From contig NZ_JACCGK010000003.1 in assembly GCF_013416325.1 (NCBI RefSeq), positions 219,658-283,657 on the forward strand: a stretch of 64,000 nucleotides of DNA. Reading direction: 5' to 3'. Below, in pieces: positions 47,499-56,359 of this stretch. The notes under the pieces were generated by a model. That model did no database searches. It was not told where the DNA came from and saw only the letters and a list, made by a program, of their open reading frames with translations. The stretch is from Vreelandella sedimenti (GTDB lineage Bacteria; Pseudomonadota; Gammaproteobacteria; Pseudomonadales; Halomonadaceae). The translations under genes were made by a program, and so were the position numbers. Each line of letters opens with the position of its first letter. Positions within the stretch are counted from its first letter, which is position 1.

Positions 47499-48505
47499 AT
47501 ATTCTCAACAATGTCGATTTGTCCGCCGCTAATACGCTTAGGCTCCCCTGCCAGGCAGAGCGCTTCGCGTCACCAACGACATTAACAGCACTACGCCAAA
47601 CGTTAGCCGAGGCACGCCATGAAGGCTGGCCCGTCACGCTGCTCGGTGGCGGCAGCAATGTTTTGCTTCCCGAGGCACTACCAGGTTTGGTGGTGCGGCC
47701 TGATTTGCAACAATACTGGCTCAGTCAGCGTCAAGGGCATGTGCTTGCCCACGTAGGGGCGGGGGTTAATTGGCATACGCTGGTGATGGCGACTGCTGCA
47801 CGCGGCCTGTGGGGCATTGAAAATCTGGCGCTGATCCCTGGCAGTTGTGGTGCTGCGCCGGTGCAAAACATTGGCGCCTACGGCGTTGAACTTGCCGACA
47901 CGCTGCAAGCGGTGCAGATAATGGAGCTTGCCACCGGGCGGGTGGATTGGCTAAGCGCGCAAGAGTGCGCTTTTGGTTACCGTGAGAGTATTTTTAAAGG
48001 CGAGTTGGCGAGTAGCGTGGTGATCACTCAGTTGGTATTGCAATTGTCACGCACGCCAGCACCTCGGCTTGGGTATGGCGATCTCGCCGTACGCTTAGCA
48101 AGCTCTCCCACGCCGCTGGCGGTAGCCGAAGCGGTATGTAGTATTCGACGCGAGAAACTGCCCGACCCACAGGTGCTGGCTAACGCGGGGAGCTTCTTCA
48201 AAAATCCGCTGGTAGCTGATGTGCTGGCAGCGCAGTTGTTGCAACAGCATCCTGCTATGCCCAATTTCCCCCAGCAGGGAGGGCAAACAAAGCTGGCGGC
48301 GGGGTGGTTAATCGATCAGTGTGGCTTGAAAGGGATGCGTGATGGTGCCTTCGCAGTGCATCAGCATCAAGCGTTGGTGCTGGTGCACTTTGGCGGCGGT
48401 GATCGTCAAGGCCTAATGAAAACAGCTAGCTATATCGCTGACCAGGTCGAGGCACGCTTTGGGGTGCGTTTAGAGCCCGAGCCGCGGTTAATTAATCCCT
48501 GTTAG
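47495..48505 (+). CDS. murB: UDP-N-acetylenolpyruvoylglucosamine reductase MurB
   Basis: FAD-dependent reductase making UDP-MurNAc, the entry to the Mur pathway encoded at 14-25 kb. Type I MurB: LLGGGSNVLLPE, GIENLALIPGSCGAAPVQNIGAYG, FGYRESIFK, NAGSFFKNPLV with the catalytic Ser, and AAGWLIDQCGLKG. The GTG at 47483 is an alternative; the ATG at 47495 (336 aa) is supported by the overlapping mini-ORF. The end lies in a 14-bp tandem repeat. Confidence 0.95.
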   Translation: MNILNNVDLSAANTLRLPCQAERFASPTTLTALRQTLAEARHEGWPVTLLGGGSNVLLPEALPGLVVRPDLQQYWLSQRQGHVLAHVGAGVNWHTLVMATAARGLWGIENLALIPGSCGAAPVQNIGAYGVELADTLQAVQIMELATGRVDWLSAQECAFGYRESIFKGELASSVVITQLVLQLSRTPAPRLGYGDLAVRLASSPTPLAVAEAVCSIRREKLPDPQVLANAGSFFKNPLVADVLAAQLLQQHPAMPNFPQQGGQTKLAAGWLIDQCGLKGMRDGAFAVHQHQALVLVHFGGGDRQGLMKTASYIADQVEARFGVRLEPEPRLINPC

Positions 48506-48529
48506 TTAATCTCTATTAGTTAATTTCTA
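48488..48529 (+). repeat. 14-bp tandem repeat across the murB stop
   Basis: Three imperfect 14-bp units: TTAATTAATCCCTG, TTAGTTAATCTCTA, TTAGTTAATTTCTA. The murB TAG lies at the start of unit 2. Confidence 0.7.
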
Positions 48530-48556
48530 TGCCCTGCCTCTAAGGTGCACATAACG

Positions 48557-48586
48557 CAAAAATCCCCGCCGAAGCGGGGATTTTTG
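48557..48586. terminator. Bidirectional terminator between murB and rne
   Basis: Perfect 13-bp stem (48557-48569 with 48574-48586, CGAA tetraloop) with A and T tracts inside the stem. It serves the two convergent genes. Confidence 0.92.
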
Positions 48587-48610
48587 TTACTACAATACGC
48601 GTGAACCGAT

Positions 48611-51600
48611 CTATTCGGAGCGTGTGTCTTGCTGCGCCTGTTTGCGCTTCTCACGCGGGTCATTGTGGGCCCGTGTGCGACGGCGGCGCGGTTTAGGTGC
48701 TTCTTCCGTTGCTGCGGCTTCTGCGGGTGCTTCACTGGTGACCGGTTGAGCGGGCTGAGTGTCTGCTTCAACTGCAGTGGCTTCAGTCACAGGTGTTTCA
48801 GTCGCTGCTAGTTCGTCGCTGCTCTTTTCAGAGCTATTTGCAGAGCTATTTTCAGAACCATTTTCAGAACTATTCGGTTCAGCGCCATTCTCTTCAATGC
48901 TTCTGTCTTCAACGCTTCTGTCTTCACCGTTTGTGTCTTTAACACTCTTAGGCTCATCACCTTTTTCTGCACTGTCCTGCTGCGGCTCGCTGCTGGCAGG
49001 CTTTTCAGTTGAAGGGGCTGCGGCGACTCTCTCAGAAGTGTTCTCAGAAACATCTGGGTTTGCCGTTTCCTGGCGGGCTTGGATGCTAGCTGGCGCTTCG
49101 GGCTGATGCTCGTCGCTGCTTTGATCCGTACCCGCACTATTGAAAGGTGCAGGAGAGGCCGCCTCTTCAATGGTTGCGGCTGAATCAACGGCGCTGGCCG
49201 CAGGCGGTTCGACGGCTTCAGGCGCTGCCTGTTCGCTAGCACTGGGCTGCTGGCTATCGTCGGTTTTCCCACTTTCAGCTGGCTCTGCGTTCGCCTTGGC
49301 TGTTGCTGAGGTCACCTCAGATGGCGCTGACAGGTCTTCGCTGGCTGTGGCCTCCGGTTCGCTTGGCTTGGCAACGGCCTCATCCTGCTCAACGGTGCTG
49401 GCAGTTGACGTTTGCTCTGCCGGTGAAGCCGCTTTAGGCTGGCGGCGCTGGTGCGTCGACTTGCGCGCTTTAGCGTTTTCTGCCACGGGCCGGTCGGCGG
49501 TCGTTGCGTCGTCCGCTTGCTCGGCGTTGGATTCAGGCGCATCGGCTGCTGCCGCTTCTGGCTCAGCGCTATTCCCCGCGTCCGATCCTAATGCAATCGG
49601 TGCGTCATTTGTTGCTGCTTTAGCTACCTGTTCCTCTGTTGCAGGGGCTTCGTTCGGCTCTGGTGTCACTGCGCGCGCTTCATTCTTAGCCTCGGCCTGC
49701 AGTTTTAACTGCTCAGCTTCTGCCTGGGGATTGATCGCCTGGGTGCGCGTGCGGTTACGCGGATTGTTACGCGTACGCTTCGGCTTGCCGTCATCCTGTT
49801 TGGTCTCTAAGTTCTTTGACTCTGGGCTCTTGGCCGTGTCATCTCGCTGACTGTCGCGGTTTTTGTCACCACCATCGCGACGCGACTCTTTCTGCGCTGC
49901 GCTTTTGCCGTTGCTGCTCTCTTTGGAAGAGCTATCAGCCTGGTTCTCTTTGCGAGGCGCTTTGGCTGATTCTTGACCGTTAGCATCGTCCTGCTGGGGG
50001 TGACGACGACGGTTGCGTGTACGGCTGGGGCCGCTACGCTTATCACTACTGTCGTCACTGGCAGGACGCGGTGTGCTGCTGCGCTGCTCGGCTTTCTGTT
50101 CAGTTTTTTGTTCAGCTTTGGGCTCGGGGCGGGCGCTGTTATCGCTGCGCGACTCGTTACGGCTTGCGTTGTCGCCACGCGACGATTTTTGCCGCGGCTC
50201 GCTACTGCGTTGATTGGTTTTGCGCTCGCTTGGCTTGCGCGGAGAGGGTGTTTCAATCTTGGGCTCTGGTGTGGCTTCTGCACTGCTTTCGTCGCTACCG
50301 AGCAGTTTGGCGAAGCCACGGATAAAGCGCCCAATAACGCTGGGTTGCTCGCTGGCCACTGGTGCTGCTTTGGCCGCTGGAGCTGTAGCGGGCGCCTTCT
50401 CTTCCGTTTGCAGCGATGCCGGGGCGGGAGCGTTGTGGGTAACACTCTTGACGGCGGCTTCGGCGCGTTGAGCGGGCGGCACGAAGCTCGGTGCCGGCTC
50501 TTTGCCTACTTCGGTATCGGTGGAGAGCTCAAAGCTCGATAGGCTTTGAGTGTCATCCTCGTCCAGGTGGTCATCACGCAGCCGCTGCACGTCGTAGTGG
50601 GGCGTATCCATATCAGGATTGGGCAGCAGTACCACACGAACATTCTGGCGAGACTCTAGATCTGCCAGCACGCTGCGTTTTTCATTGAGCAGGTAAGTCG
50701 CCACGGGTACCGGTAGAATGGCGCGAATCTGCGCGCTATTCTCTTTCATCGCCTCTTCTTCAATCAGGCGCATGATAGAGAGGGAGAGCGAGCGAACATC
50801 GCGAATGGTGCCCTGGCCATTACAGCGCGGGCAGACCACGCCGCTGGTTTCCCCCAGCGAGGGACGCAGGCGCTGGCGGGACATTTCCATCAGGCCAAAG
50901 CGTGAAATACGCCCGATCTGTACCCGTGCGCGATCCAGCTTTAGGGCATCGCGCATGCGGTTTTCAACTTCACGCTGGTTGCGTGCAGGCCCCATGTCGA
51001 TAAAGTCGATAACCACCAAACCGCCGATATCGCGCAGGCGCAGCTGGCGGGCGATTTCATCGGCGGCTTCAGAGTTGGTCTGCAGAGCGGTCTCTTCGAT
51101 ATCGCTGCCGCGGGTGGCGCGGGCGGAGTTGATATCGATGGAGACCAGCGCTTCGGTGTGATCAATCACAATCGAGCCGCCAGAAGGCAGCTTCACTTCG
51201 CGCTGATAGGCGGTTTCGATTTGTGATTCGATCTGGAAGCGCGAGAATAGCGGTACTTCGTCCGCGTAGAGCTTGATCTTCTGTTGATACGAGGGCATTA
51301 CCTGACGAATAAAGCCCAGCGCTTCGGCGTGAATCTCAGGGCTGTCGATCAGTACTTCGCCAATGTCCTGGCGTAGGTAGTCGCGCATGGCGCGAATGAT
51401 GACGTTGGATTCACGGTAGATCAGGAACGGCGCAGGGCGCTTGGCGGCTTCAGTGGTTATCGATTCCCACACCTGAACCAAGTAGTCCAAATCCCACTGG
51501 AGCTCTTCCGGATTGCGACCAATACCTGCAGTGCGCACGATCAGGCCCATTTTATCCGGCACGGTCAACTGACCCATGGCGTCTTTGAGCTGACTGCGCT

Positions 51601-52033
51601 CGTCGCCTTCGATACGGCGAGAAATGCCACCTGCACGCGGGTTATTGGGCATCAACACCAAAAAGCGACCAGCCAGGCTGACAAAGGTGGTTAGCGCGGC
51701 ACCTTTATTGCCACGTTCCTCTTTATCGACCTGGACGATGACCTCTTGGCCCTCTTTAAGCACTTCTTTAATGCTTGGACGTCCGGAAACGTCTTTGACA
51801 AAGTACTCGCGAGAGATCTCCTTGAGGGGCAAAAAGCCGTGACGGTCGGCGCCGTAGTCAACGAAGGCAGCTTCCAGGGAGGGTTCTACGCGGGTGATTT
51901 TACCGCGATAGATATTGGCTTTTTTCTGTTCTCTTGCGCCGGATTCGATATCTAAATCGTATAGGCGTTGTCCATCAACTAAAGCGACACGCAGCTCTTC
52001 GGGCTGGGTCGCATTGATAAGCATCCGTTTCAT
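48611..52033 (-). CDS. rne: Ribonuclease E
   Basis: Essential endoribonuclease and degradosome scaffold. The catalytic half begins [22 protein letters not shown], collinear with E. coli; then the S1 domain ([14 protein letters not shown]), the DNase I-like domain ([18 protein letters not shown]) and the zinc link CPRC (C401, C404). The C-terminal half (about 520-1140) is a low-complexity, charged scaffold: basic Arg/Ser/Lys-rich 610-800, then Ala/Glu/Ser-rich, ending in a basic RRRRTRAH segment. I chose the ATG at 52033 (1140 aa); the frame extends 30 codons upstream. Divergent from rluC. Confidence 0.96.
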   Translation of the reverse strand: MKRMLINATQPEELRVALVDGQRLYDLDIESGAREQKKANIYRGKITRVEPSLEAAFVDYGADRHGFLPLKEISREYFVKDVSGRPSIKEVLKEGQEVIVQVDKEERGNKGAALTTFVSLAGRFLVLMPNNPRAGGISRRIEGDERSQLKDAMGQLTVPDKMGLIVRTAGIGRNPEELQWDLDYLVQVWESITTEAAKRPAPFLIYRESNVIIRAMRDYLRQDIGEVLIDSPEIHAEALGFIRQVMPSYQQKIKLYADEVPLFSRFQIESQIETAYQREVKLPSGGSIVIDHTEALVSIDINSARATRGSDIEETALQTNSEAADEIARQLRLRDIGGLVVIDFIDMGPARNQREVENRMRDALKLDRARVQIGRISRFGLMEMSRQRLRPSLGETSGVVCPRCNGQGTIRDVRSLSLSIMRLIEEEAMKENSAQIRAILPVPVATYLLNEKRSVLADLESRQNVRVVLLPNPDMDTPHYDVQRLRDDHLDEDDTQSLSSFELSTDTEVGKEPAPSFVPPAQRAEAAVKSVTHNAPAPASLQTEEKAPATAPAAKAAPVASEQPSVIGRFIRGFAKLLGSDESSAEATPEPKIETPSPRKPSERKTNQRSSEPRQKSSRGDNASRNESRSDNSARPEPKAEQKTEQKAEQRSSTPRPASDDSSDKRSGPSRTRNRRRHPQQDDANGQESAKAPRKENQADSSSKESSNGKSAAQKESRRDGGDKNRDSQRDDTAKSPESKNLETKQDDGKPKRTRNNPRNRTRTQAINPQAEAEQLKLQAEAKNEARAVTPEPNEAPATEEQVAKAATNDAPIALGSDAGNSAEPEAAAADAPESNAEQADDATTADRPVAENAKARKSTHQRRQPKAASPAEQTSTASTVEQDEAVAKPSEPEATASEDLSAPSEVTSATAKANAEPAESGKTDDSQQPSASEQAAPEAVEPPAASAVDSAATIEEAASPAPFNSAGTDQSSDEHQPEAPASIQARQETANPDVSENTSERVAAAPSTEKPASSEPQQDSAEKGDEPKSVKDTNGEDRSVEDRSIEENGAEPNSSENGSENSSANSSEKSSDELAATETPVTEATAVEADTQPAQPVTSEAPAEAAATEEAPKPRRRRTRAHNDPREKRKQAQQDTRSE
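48829..48950 (-). repeat. 12-bp and 15-bp tandem repeats in the rne tail
   Basis: Four 12-bp units (48829-48876) and four 15-bp units (48891-48950) within the coding sequence, encoding Ser/Asn/Glu-rich and [10 protein letters not shown]-type repeats. In frame; likely slippage products in a disordered tail. Confidence 0.7.
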
Positions 52034-52742
52034 AGTGTCTCGCATAGCGTTGCGTGCCGGCGAACTGCCTATTGGGGTGACGTAGGCGAATCGCTGGGTG
52101 CTGCGTGCTTGTGCTCGGCGCATTGCAATGCTGACGCGTCAAGCCGGGAAGGCGTCATCGCCAACCCGGCCGATAGGGCGTTGAGTACGTGGCGGAGGCA
52201 GGACGTGTTCCGGTGGCTGTCACGTCCATCCGGCCCTGCTGACACCGCCAACACCTGGCATTCATCGATTCACCAACGCCGGCCACCGGCACAGCGTTGA
52301 ACTTTTCGCCCGGAGTCAGTCATCGCCCTGTGACGAATAAGGCGGAGCTGCTCAGGACGTGGCGTTGTTTAGTTGCTGCCTGCCGTTGAGGGCAAGGCTT
52401 ATTCTCCTCTGCCGGCATAAAAAACGGGCGGCAGAGTTACTGCATTTTTAAGATCATCTTTTAATACTGGAAAACGGGCAATGCGTACACTGGTGCCGTT
52501 TTCGCGTTCAGGCCTGCGTGTTAGTCGGGCAGGCGCATTAACCAAGCTCAGCGGTGATGCTCTCTGCTAACAAATTTAATCAATTAGCTATCGAACAGCT
52601 AGTCACTAGCGCTAGACAAGACAGCTTTCTGCGCTTAGCTGGTGAACGATTTCGAATATAACAGTAAAGACTACGACCAGCAATTGACGCAATGCCCTTG
52701 GGTCTACGCTAGAATGCCGTTTTTAAGCAGGAGTAAGTAGTA
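52034..52742. promoter_or_regulatory. Divergent rne-rluC intergenic region with likely rne leader
   Basis: 709 bases without a convincing gene, the longest spacer here. In E. coli a leader of about 360 nt and the same divergent rluC arrangement allow RNase E to autoregulate. Structure on view: CTCTGCCG/CGGCAGAG (52407-52414 with 52429-52436, 14-base loop) and several GC-rich stems nearer rne. For rluC, TAGAAT (52710-52715) is a -10 candidate; TTGACG (52684-52689) is 20 bases before it, which is long. I see no DnaA boxes or repeats. Confidence 0.45.
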
Positions 52743-53684
52743 ATGTCCGAAGGGCGTGAAGTGCAGTGGGTGGATATCGCCCCGGAGCAAGCAGGGCAGC
52801 GAATTGATAATTTTCTGATGACGCGGCTTAAAGGGGCGCCACGCGCGCTCATTTATCGCATCGTGCGTAAAGGCGAAGTGCGCGTTAATAAAAAACGCGT
52901 GAAGGTGGATTACCGTTTGCAAGCGGGGGATTTAGTACGCGTTCCGCCGCTGCGTTTGGCGCCTCGCGAAGCGGTGAAGGAAGTCAGTGATAATTTGCGC
53001 GACCTACTGGTAGGCAGCGTTATTATGGAAGGCCCCGATTGGATGGTGCTTAATAAACCCTCTGGTTTGGCAGTGCATGGCGGCAGCGGGGTTAAAATTG
53101 GTTTAATAGAAGCGCTGCGTCAAGTGCGCGATGATCTGAGCTTTCTGGAACTGGTTCACCGTTTGGATCGCGATACGTCTGGCTGTTTGCTGCTGGCCAA
53201 GTCGCGCGATGCGCTGGTGACGCTGAACGAGTCGCTGAAAAAGCACGGTATGGATAAGCGTTATCTGGCCCTGGTCAGTGGGCGCTGGCCAGCGCGGAAA
53301 ACCTATGAGAGTGCTCGGTTAGACCGCTTTGATGCCGGTAACGGCGAGCGGAGGGTAAGGGTAGATCCCAACGGAAAAGTGTCACGCACCCACTTTTCGG
53401 TAGTCGAAACCTTCGAAAAAGTAACCCTTATAGAGGCTGAGCCGGTCACGGGCCGTACCCACCAGATTCGCGTACATGCCGCCCACGCAGGCCATGCGTT
53501 ATTAGGTGACGATAAGTACGCTACCCGTGAAAGCGGTCTGCTCACCAAGCAGTTGGGGCTGGGGCGTTTGTTCCTCCATGCGCGAGCACTGACCTTTCCT
53601 GAGCCCACTAACGGCCGCCCGGTTACCGTCAAAGCGCCGCTGCCAGAAGCCTTGGAAGAAGCGCTCAAGCGCGCCCGTCAATAA
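52743..53684 (+). CDS. rluC: 23S rRNA pseudouridine synthase RluC
   Basis: Makes pseudouridines 955, 2504 and 2580 in E. coli 23S rRNA. S4 domain at the N-terminus (GQRIDNFLMTRLKGAPRALIYRIVRKGEVRVNKKRVK), then the RluA fold with catalytic D142 in HRLDRDTSG and GRTHQIRVHAAHAGHALLGDDKY. 313 aa. AGGAG upstream. Confidence 0.96.
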   Translation: MSEGREVQWVDIAPEQAGQRIDNFLMTRLKGAPRALIYRIVRKGEVRVNKKRVKVDYRLQAGDLVRVPPLRLAPREAVKEVSDNLRDLLVGSVIMEGPDWMVLNKPSGLAVHGGSGVKIGLIEALRQVRDDLSFLELVHRLDRDTSGCLLLAKSRDALVTLNESLKKHGMDKRYLALVSGRWPARKTYESARLDRFDAGNGERRVRVDPNGKVSRTHFSVVETFEKVTLIEAEPVTGRTHQIRVHAAHAGHALLGDDKYATRESGLLTKQLGLGRLFLHARALTFPEPTNGRPVTVKAPLPEALEEALKRARQ

Positions 53685-53722
53685 CTTCTTTTTCACCGCG
53701 TTGCCTTTTACAGGGAGCTGCC

Positions 53723-54367
53723 ATGCAGTACGAGCTAATTATATTTGATTGGGACGGCACCTTGATGGACTCAGTGCCGCGGATTGTGTCGTGTATGCAG
53801 GCGGCTGCTTTGGAGGCCGAGTGGGGGGCGCTTTCAGCGGCGGAGGTGGAAGATATTATTGGCCTGGGGCTGCCCGAAGCAATTGCCAAGCTCTGCCCAG
53901 GTATATTGCCTGCTCAGGCCGAGCGGCTTCGCGAGCGTTACGCGCACCATTTTGTGCAGGCTGATACCACGCCAATGGCGTTTTTTAGTGGTGTTGAAGC
54001 GCATATCGCCCGTTTGCGCGGGCATGAGCAACAGCGTTTAGCAGTGGCAACGGGTAAAAGCCGTCGCGGGCTTGACCGTATTTTTACTGAGACCGGCAGC
54101 GGCGCGTGGTTTCATGCCAGCCGTACCGCGGATGAAACCCGCTCCAAACCGCACCCGCAGATGCTTTCAGAGTTGCTGTCTGAGCTTGCGGTGCCGGTCG
54201 AGCGGGCGGTGATGGTCGGCGATACTGAGTATGACTTGGAAATGGCTAGGGCGATGGGGATGGATCGGGTGGGGGTAAGCTATGGGGTACATACGCGTGA
54301 GCGCCTGGCAATGAGCGAACCCAAGTGGATTGCCCATAGCGTAGACGAGCTTTTTGATCGGTTATAA
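53723..54367 (+). CDS. HAD-superfamily phosphatase (phosphoglycolate phosphatase-like)
   Basis: 214-aa HAD-IA hydrolase. Motif I FDWDGTLMDS (D9 nucleophile, D11), cap helices (VEDIIGLGLPEAIAKL), motif II ATGKSRRGL, and motif III/IV KPHPQML with VGDTEYDLEMARAMGMD. Substrate not predictable from sequence. Conserved between rluC and sppA in Pseudomonas. Ends nine bases before sppA. Confidence 0.92.
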   Translation: MQYELIIFDWDGTLMDSVPRIVSCMQAAALEAEWGALSAAEVEDIIGLGLPEAIAKLCPGILPAQAERLRERYAHHFVQADTTPMAFFSGVEAHIARLRGHEQQRLAVATGKSRRGLDRIFTETGSGAWFHASRTADETRSKPHPQMLSELLSELAVPVERAVMVGDTEYDLEMARAMGMDRVGVSYGVHTRERLAMSEPKWIAHSVDELFDRL

Positions 54368-54376
54368 GGACATTTT

Positions 54377-55498
54377 ATGAGTGACGATCCAACCCGCAAA
54401 GAGGGTACGCAAGAGGGTCATGATGGCCCGGTTAATAGCGACCAGCCAAACGAGTTCAAGGAAGATCCTTGGACTGAAGGGCCCGAGGTTCCACCTGGTA
54501 AGGGGGCTAAGCAGCCCCCAGGAGTGCCAGGTGATGATGCCGAAACCCTGCGCGAACGCCAGCGATTAGCGCAGCTGGAAATGATGGATCACTGGATAGG
54601 TGGCGTCTTGACCGAACAGCGGCGTACCCGCCGCTGGAAGCTGTTTTTCCGTCTGATGTTTCTCGCTGTTGTGTTGGCGGCGCTGTCTGCCGCGCTTTAT
54701 AGCCTGTACTGGGACTCGCCAAGTGTCGCAACCCCCACCCAGCGCCACTTGGGTATTGTTAAGATTGATGGGGTGATTGCTAGCGATTCGCCAGCCAATG
54801 CGGAACGCATCATCAAAGGGTTAAACCGAGCCTGGGATGCCAAAAGCGCTGCAGCCGTAGTGCTGCACATTAATAGCCCCGGTGGTAGTCCTGTGCAGTC
54901 CCAGCGTATCTATGCGGAAATCATGCGCCTACGTGAGCAGGGGGATAAACCGATTATCGCGGTGATTGAAGATGTCGGTGCCAGCGGCGCTTATTACATT
55001 GCTGCAGCGGCAGATGAGATTGTTGCCTCGCCGGTGAGTTTAGTGGGCTCGATTGGTGTGATTTACGCTGGTTTTGGCTTTGAGGAGGCGATAGAGCGCA
55101 TTGGCGTTGAGCGCCGCGTACTCACCGCAGGAGAGAATAAGGCCTTTTTAGACCCATTCCAGCCGCTGGATAATGATGCAGAGGCGTTTTGGCAAGGCGT
55201 GCTGAGCCAAACTCATCGCCAGTTTATTGATGACGTCCGCGCGGGTCGCGGTGAACGGCTCAGTGATAGCTCGGACATTTTCTCAGGCCTGATCTGGAGT
55301 GGCGAACAGAGCATCGAGCTAGGGTTGGTCGATCAGTTGGGTAGCCTCGAACAGCTGTCTCGCGATCAAGTAGGTAACATCGACTGGGTGGACTATACGC
55401 CGAGTCTTGATCCATTTGAGCGCTTTACTAGGCGCTTTACCGAGGTTGCCGCCGAAGTGCTAGGCATTAGGGCGCCTAACACCCCGCTTCGTTTCTGA
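54377..55498 (+). CDS. sppA: Signal peptide peptidase SppA (S49, short form)
   Basis: Membrane serine peptidase that degrades signal peptides left in the inner membrane. Long Gly/Pro/Glu-rich cytoplasmic N-terminus (residues 1-90), one helix (LFFRLMFLAVVLAALSAALYSLYW), then the S49 domain: HINSPGGSPVQSQRIY, catalytic S203 in GASGAYYIAAAADEIVASP, and GLVDQLGSLEQL. 373 aa, the single-domain type. Its 3' end overlaps maf on the other strand by 39 bases. Confidence 0.94.
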   Translation: MSDDPTRKEGTQEGHDGPVNSDQPNEFKEDPWTEGPEVPPGKGAKQPPGVPGDDAETLRERQRLAQLEMMDHWIGGVLTEQRRTRRWKLFFRLMFLAVVLAALSAALYSLYWDSPSVATPTQRHLGIVKIDGVIASDSPANAERIIKGLNRAWDAKSAAAVVLHINSPGGSPVQSQRIYAEIMRLREQGDKPIIAVIEDVGASGAYYIAAAADEIVASPVSLVGSIGVIYAGFGFEEAIERIGVERRVLTAGENKAFLDPFQPLDNDAEAFWQGVLSQTHRQFIDDVRAGRGERLSDSSDIFSGLIWSGEQSIELGLVDQLGSLEQLSRDQVGNIDWVDYTPSLDPFERFTRRFTEVAAEVLGIRAPNTPLRF

Positions 55499-56173
55499 TC
55501 GCCAATCCACATCCTGGGCGCTGTTGAAGGACGTGCCAAGCGGATCAAGGCCCGCTTGGCGCAACATGTCGCAGAGTGCGATCAGCGGTAGACCAATCAG
55601 CGCGTTGGGGTCACGGCCTTCCAGTCTTTCAAACAGCGCAATGCCAAGGCCTTCCATACGAAAGCTGCCAGCGCTATCTAGGGGCTGCTCTTTGGTCACA
55701 TAGTTTTCGATCTCCTGCGTGCTAAGAGTGCGAAACACGACCTCGAAGGGCTCGACATGGACTTGATGGCGCTGGTGGCGAGTGTCCAGTAACGCTAAAC
55801 CGGTCAGAAAAGTGACACGCTGACCAGAGAAGCGAGCAAGATTGGCGCAAGCCTTCTCCGGTGTGTGCGGCTTGCCAAGAATGTCGCCTTCAAATACTGC
55901 TACCTGATCAGAACCTACAATACAGTGGTGAGGGAAGAGAGCTGCGACAGCATTGGCTTTGCTGAGCGCTAGACGATGCACCAAAGCGTGGGGCGTTTCG
56001 CCACTGTGAGGCGTTTCATCAATATCTGGAGAGTGGCACTGGTAGGGGAGCTGCAGGCGATCCAGTAACTCGCGCCGCCAGCGTGAACTGGAGGCAAGCA
56101 CCAATTCTGCAGTTGAGGACTGAGCAGTTGATGGCTGAGTGCTCGATGGCTCTGTCATGGAGTGTGAGGTCAC
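55460..56173 (-). CDS. maf: Maf/YceF nucleotide pyrophosphatase
   Basis: House-cleaning pyrophosphatase; in this context most like YceF, which hydrolyses 7-methyl-GTP. LVLASSSRWRRELLDRL, DIDETPHSGETP, ALSKANAVA, IVGSDQVAVFEGDILGKP and EGLGIALFERLEGRDPNALIGLPL. Starts at a GTG (56173) with AGGAG six bases upstream; an ATG at 56158 is an alternative. The Ser/Thr-rich first 22 residues and an Arg-rich tail are extra. Runs against the fatty acid operon. Confidence 0.93.
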   Translation of the reverse strand: MTSHSMTEPSSTQPSTAQSSTAELVLASSSRWRRELLDRLQLPYQCHSPDIDETPHSGETPHALVHRLALSKANAVAALFPHHCIVGSDQVAVFEGDILGKPHTPEKACANLARFSGQRVTFLTGLALLDTRHQRHQVHVEPFEVVFRTLSTQEIENYVTKEQPLDSAGSFRMEGLGIALFERLEGRDPNALIGLPLIALCDMLRQAGLDPLGTSFNSAQDVDWRSETKRGVRRPNA

Positions 56174-56321
56174 AGAAAACTCCTGGCTAGTGTGGTTGCG
56201 CTCTTGGGGCGGCAGAGCAATAGAGTGTAGCGAAAGCTGTGAATTGTGCCCATATCGGCTGTTTATTGAGGCCTATGTTGGTTATTTATTGAGGAAGCGA
56301 TGAAGAAATATACCGACAGCT

Positions 56322-56350
56322 TTGACACCAGCAGGGGGAGTGCCTATCAT
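56322..56350 (+). promoter_or_regulatory. Near-consensus sigma-70 promoter of yceD-rpmF-plsX-fab
   Basis: TTGACA (56322-56327, perfect), a 17-base spacer and TATCAT (56345-56350, 5 of 6). The start point would fall around 56356-56360, at or just before the yceD ATG at 56360. The strongest promoter match in the window. Confidence 0.75.
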
Positions 56351-56359
56351 TGCGCGCCT

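Noticed and set aside
49140-50542. Long plus-strand ORFs (189-236 codons) opposite rne
   Set aside because: They are antisense readings of the Ala/Ser/Glu-rich low-complexity tail of RNase E, which leaves other frames open by composition.
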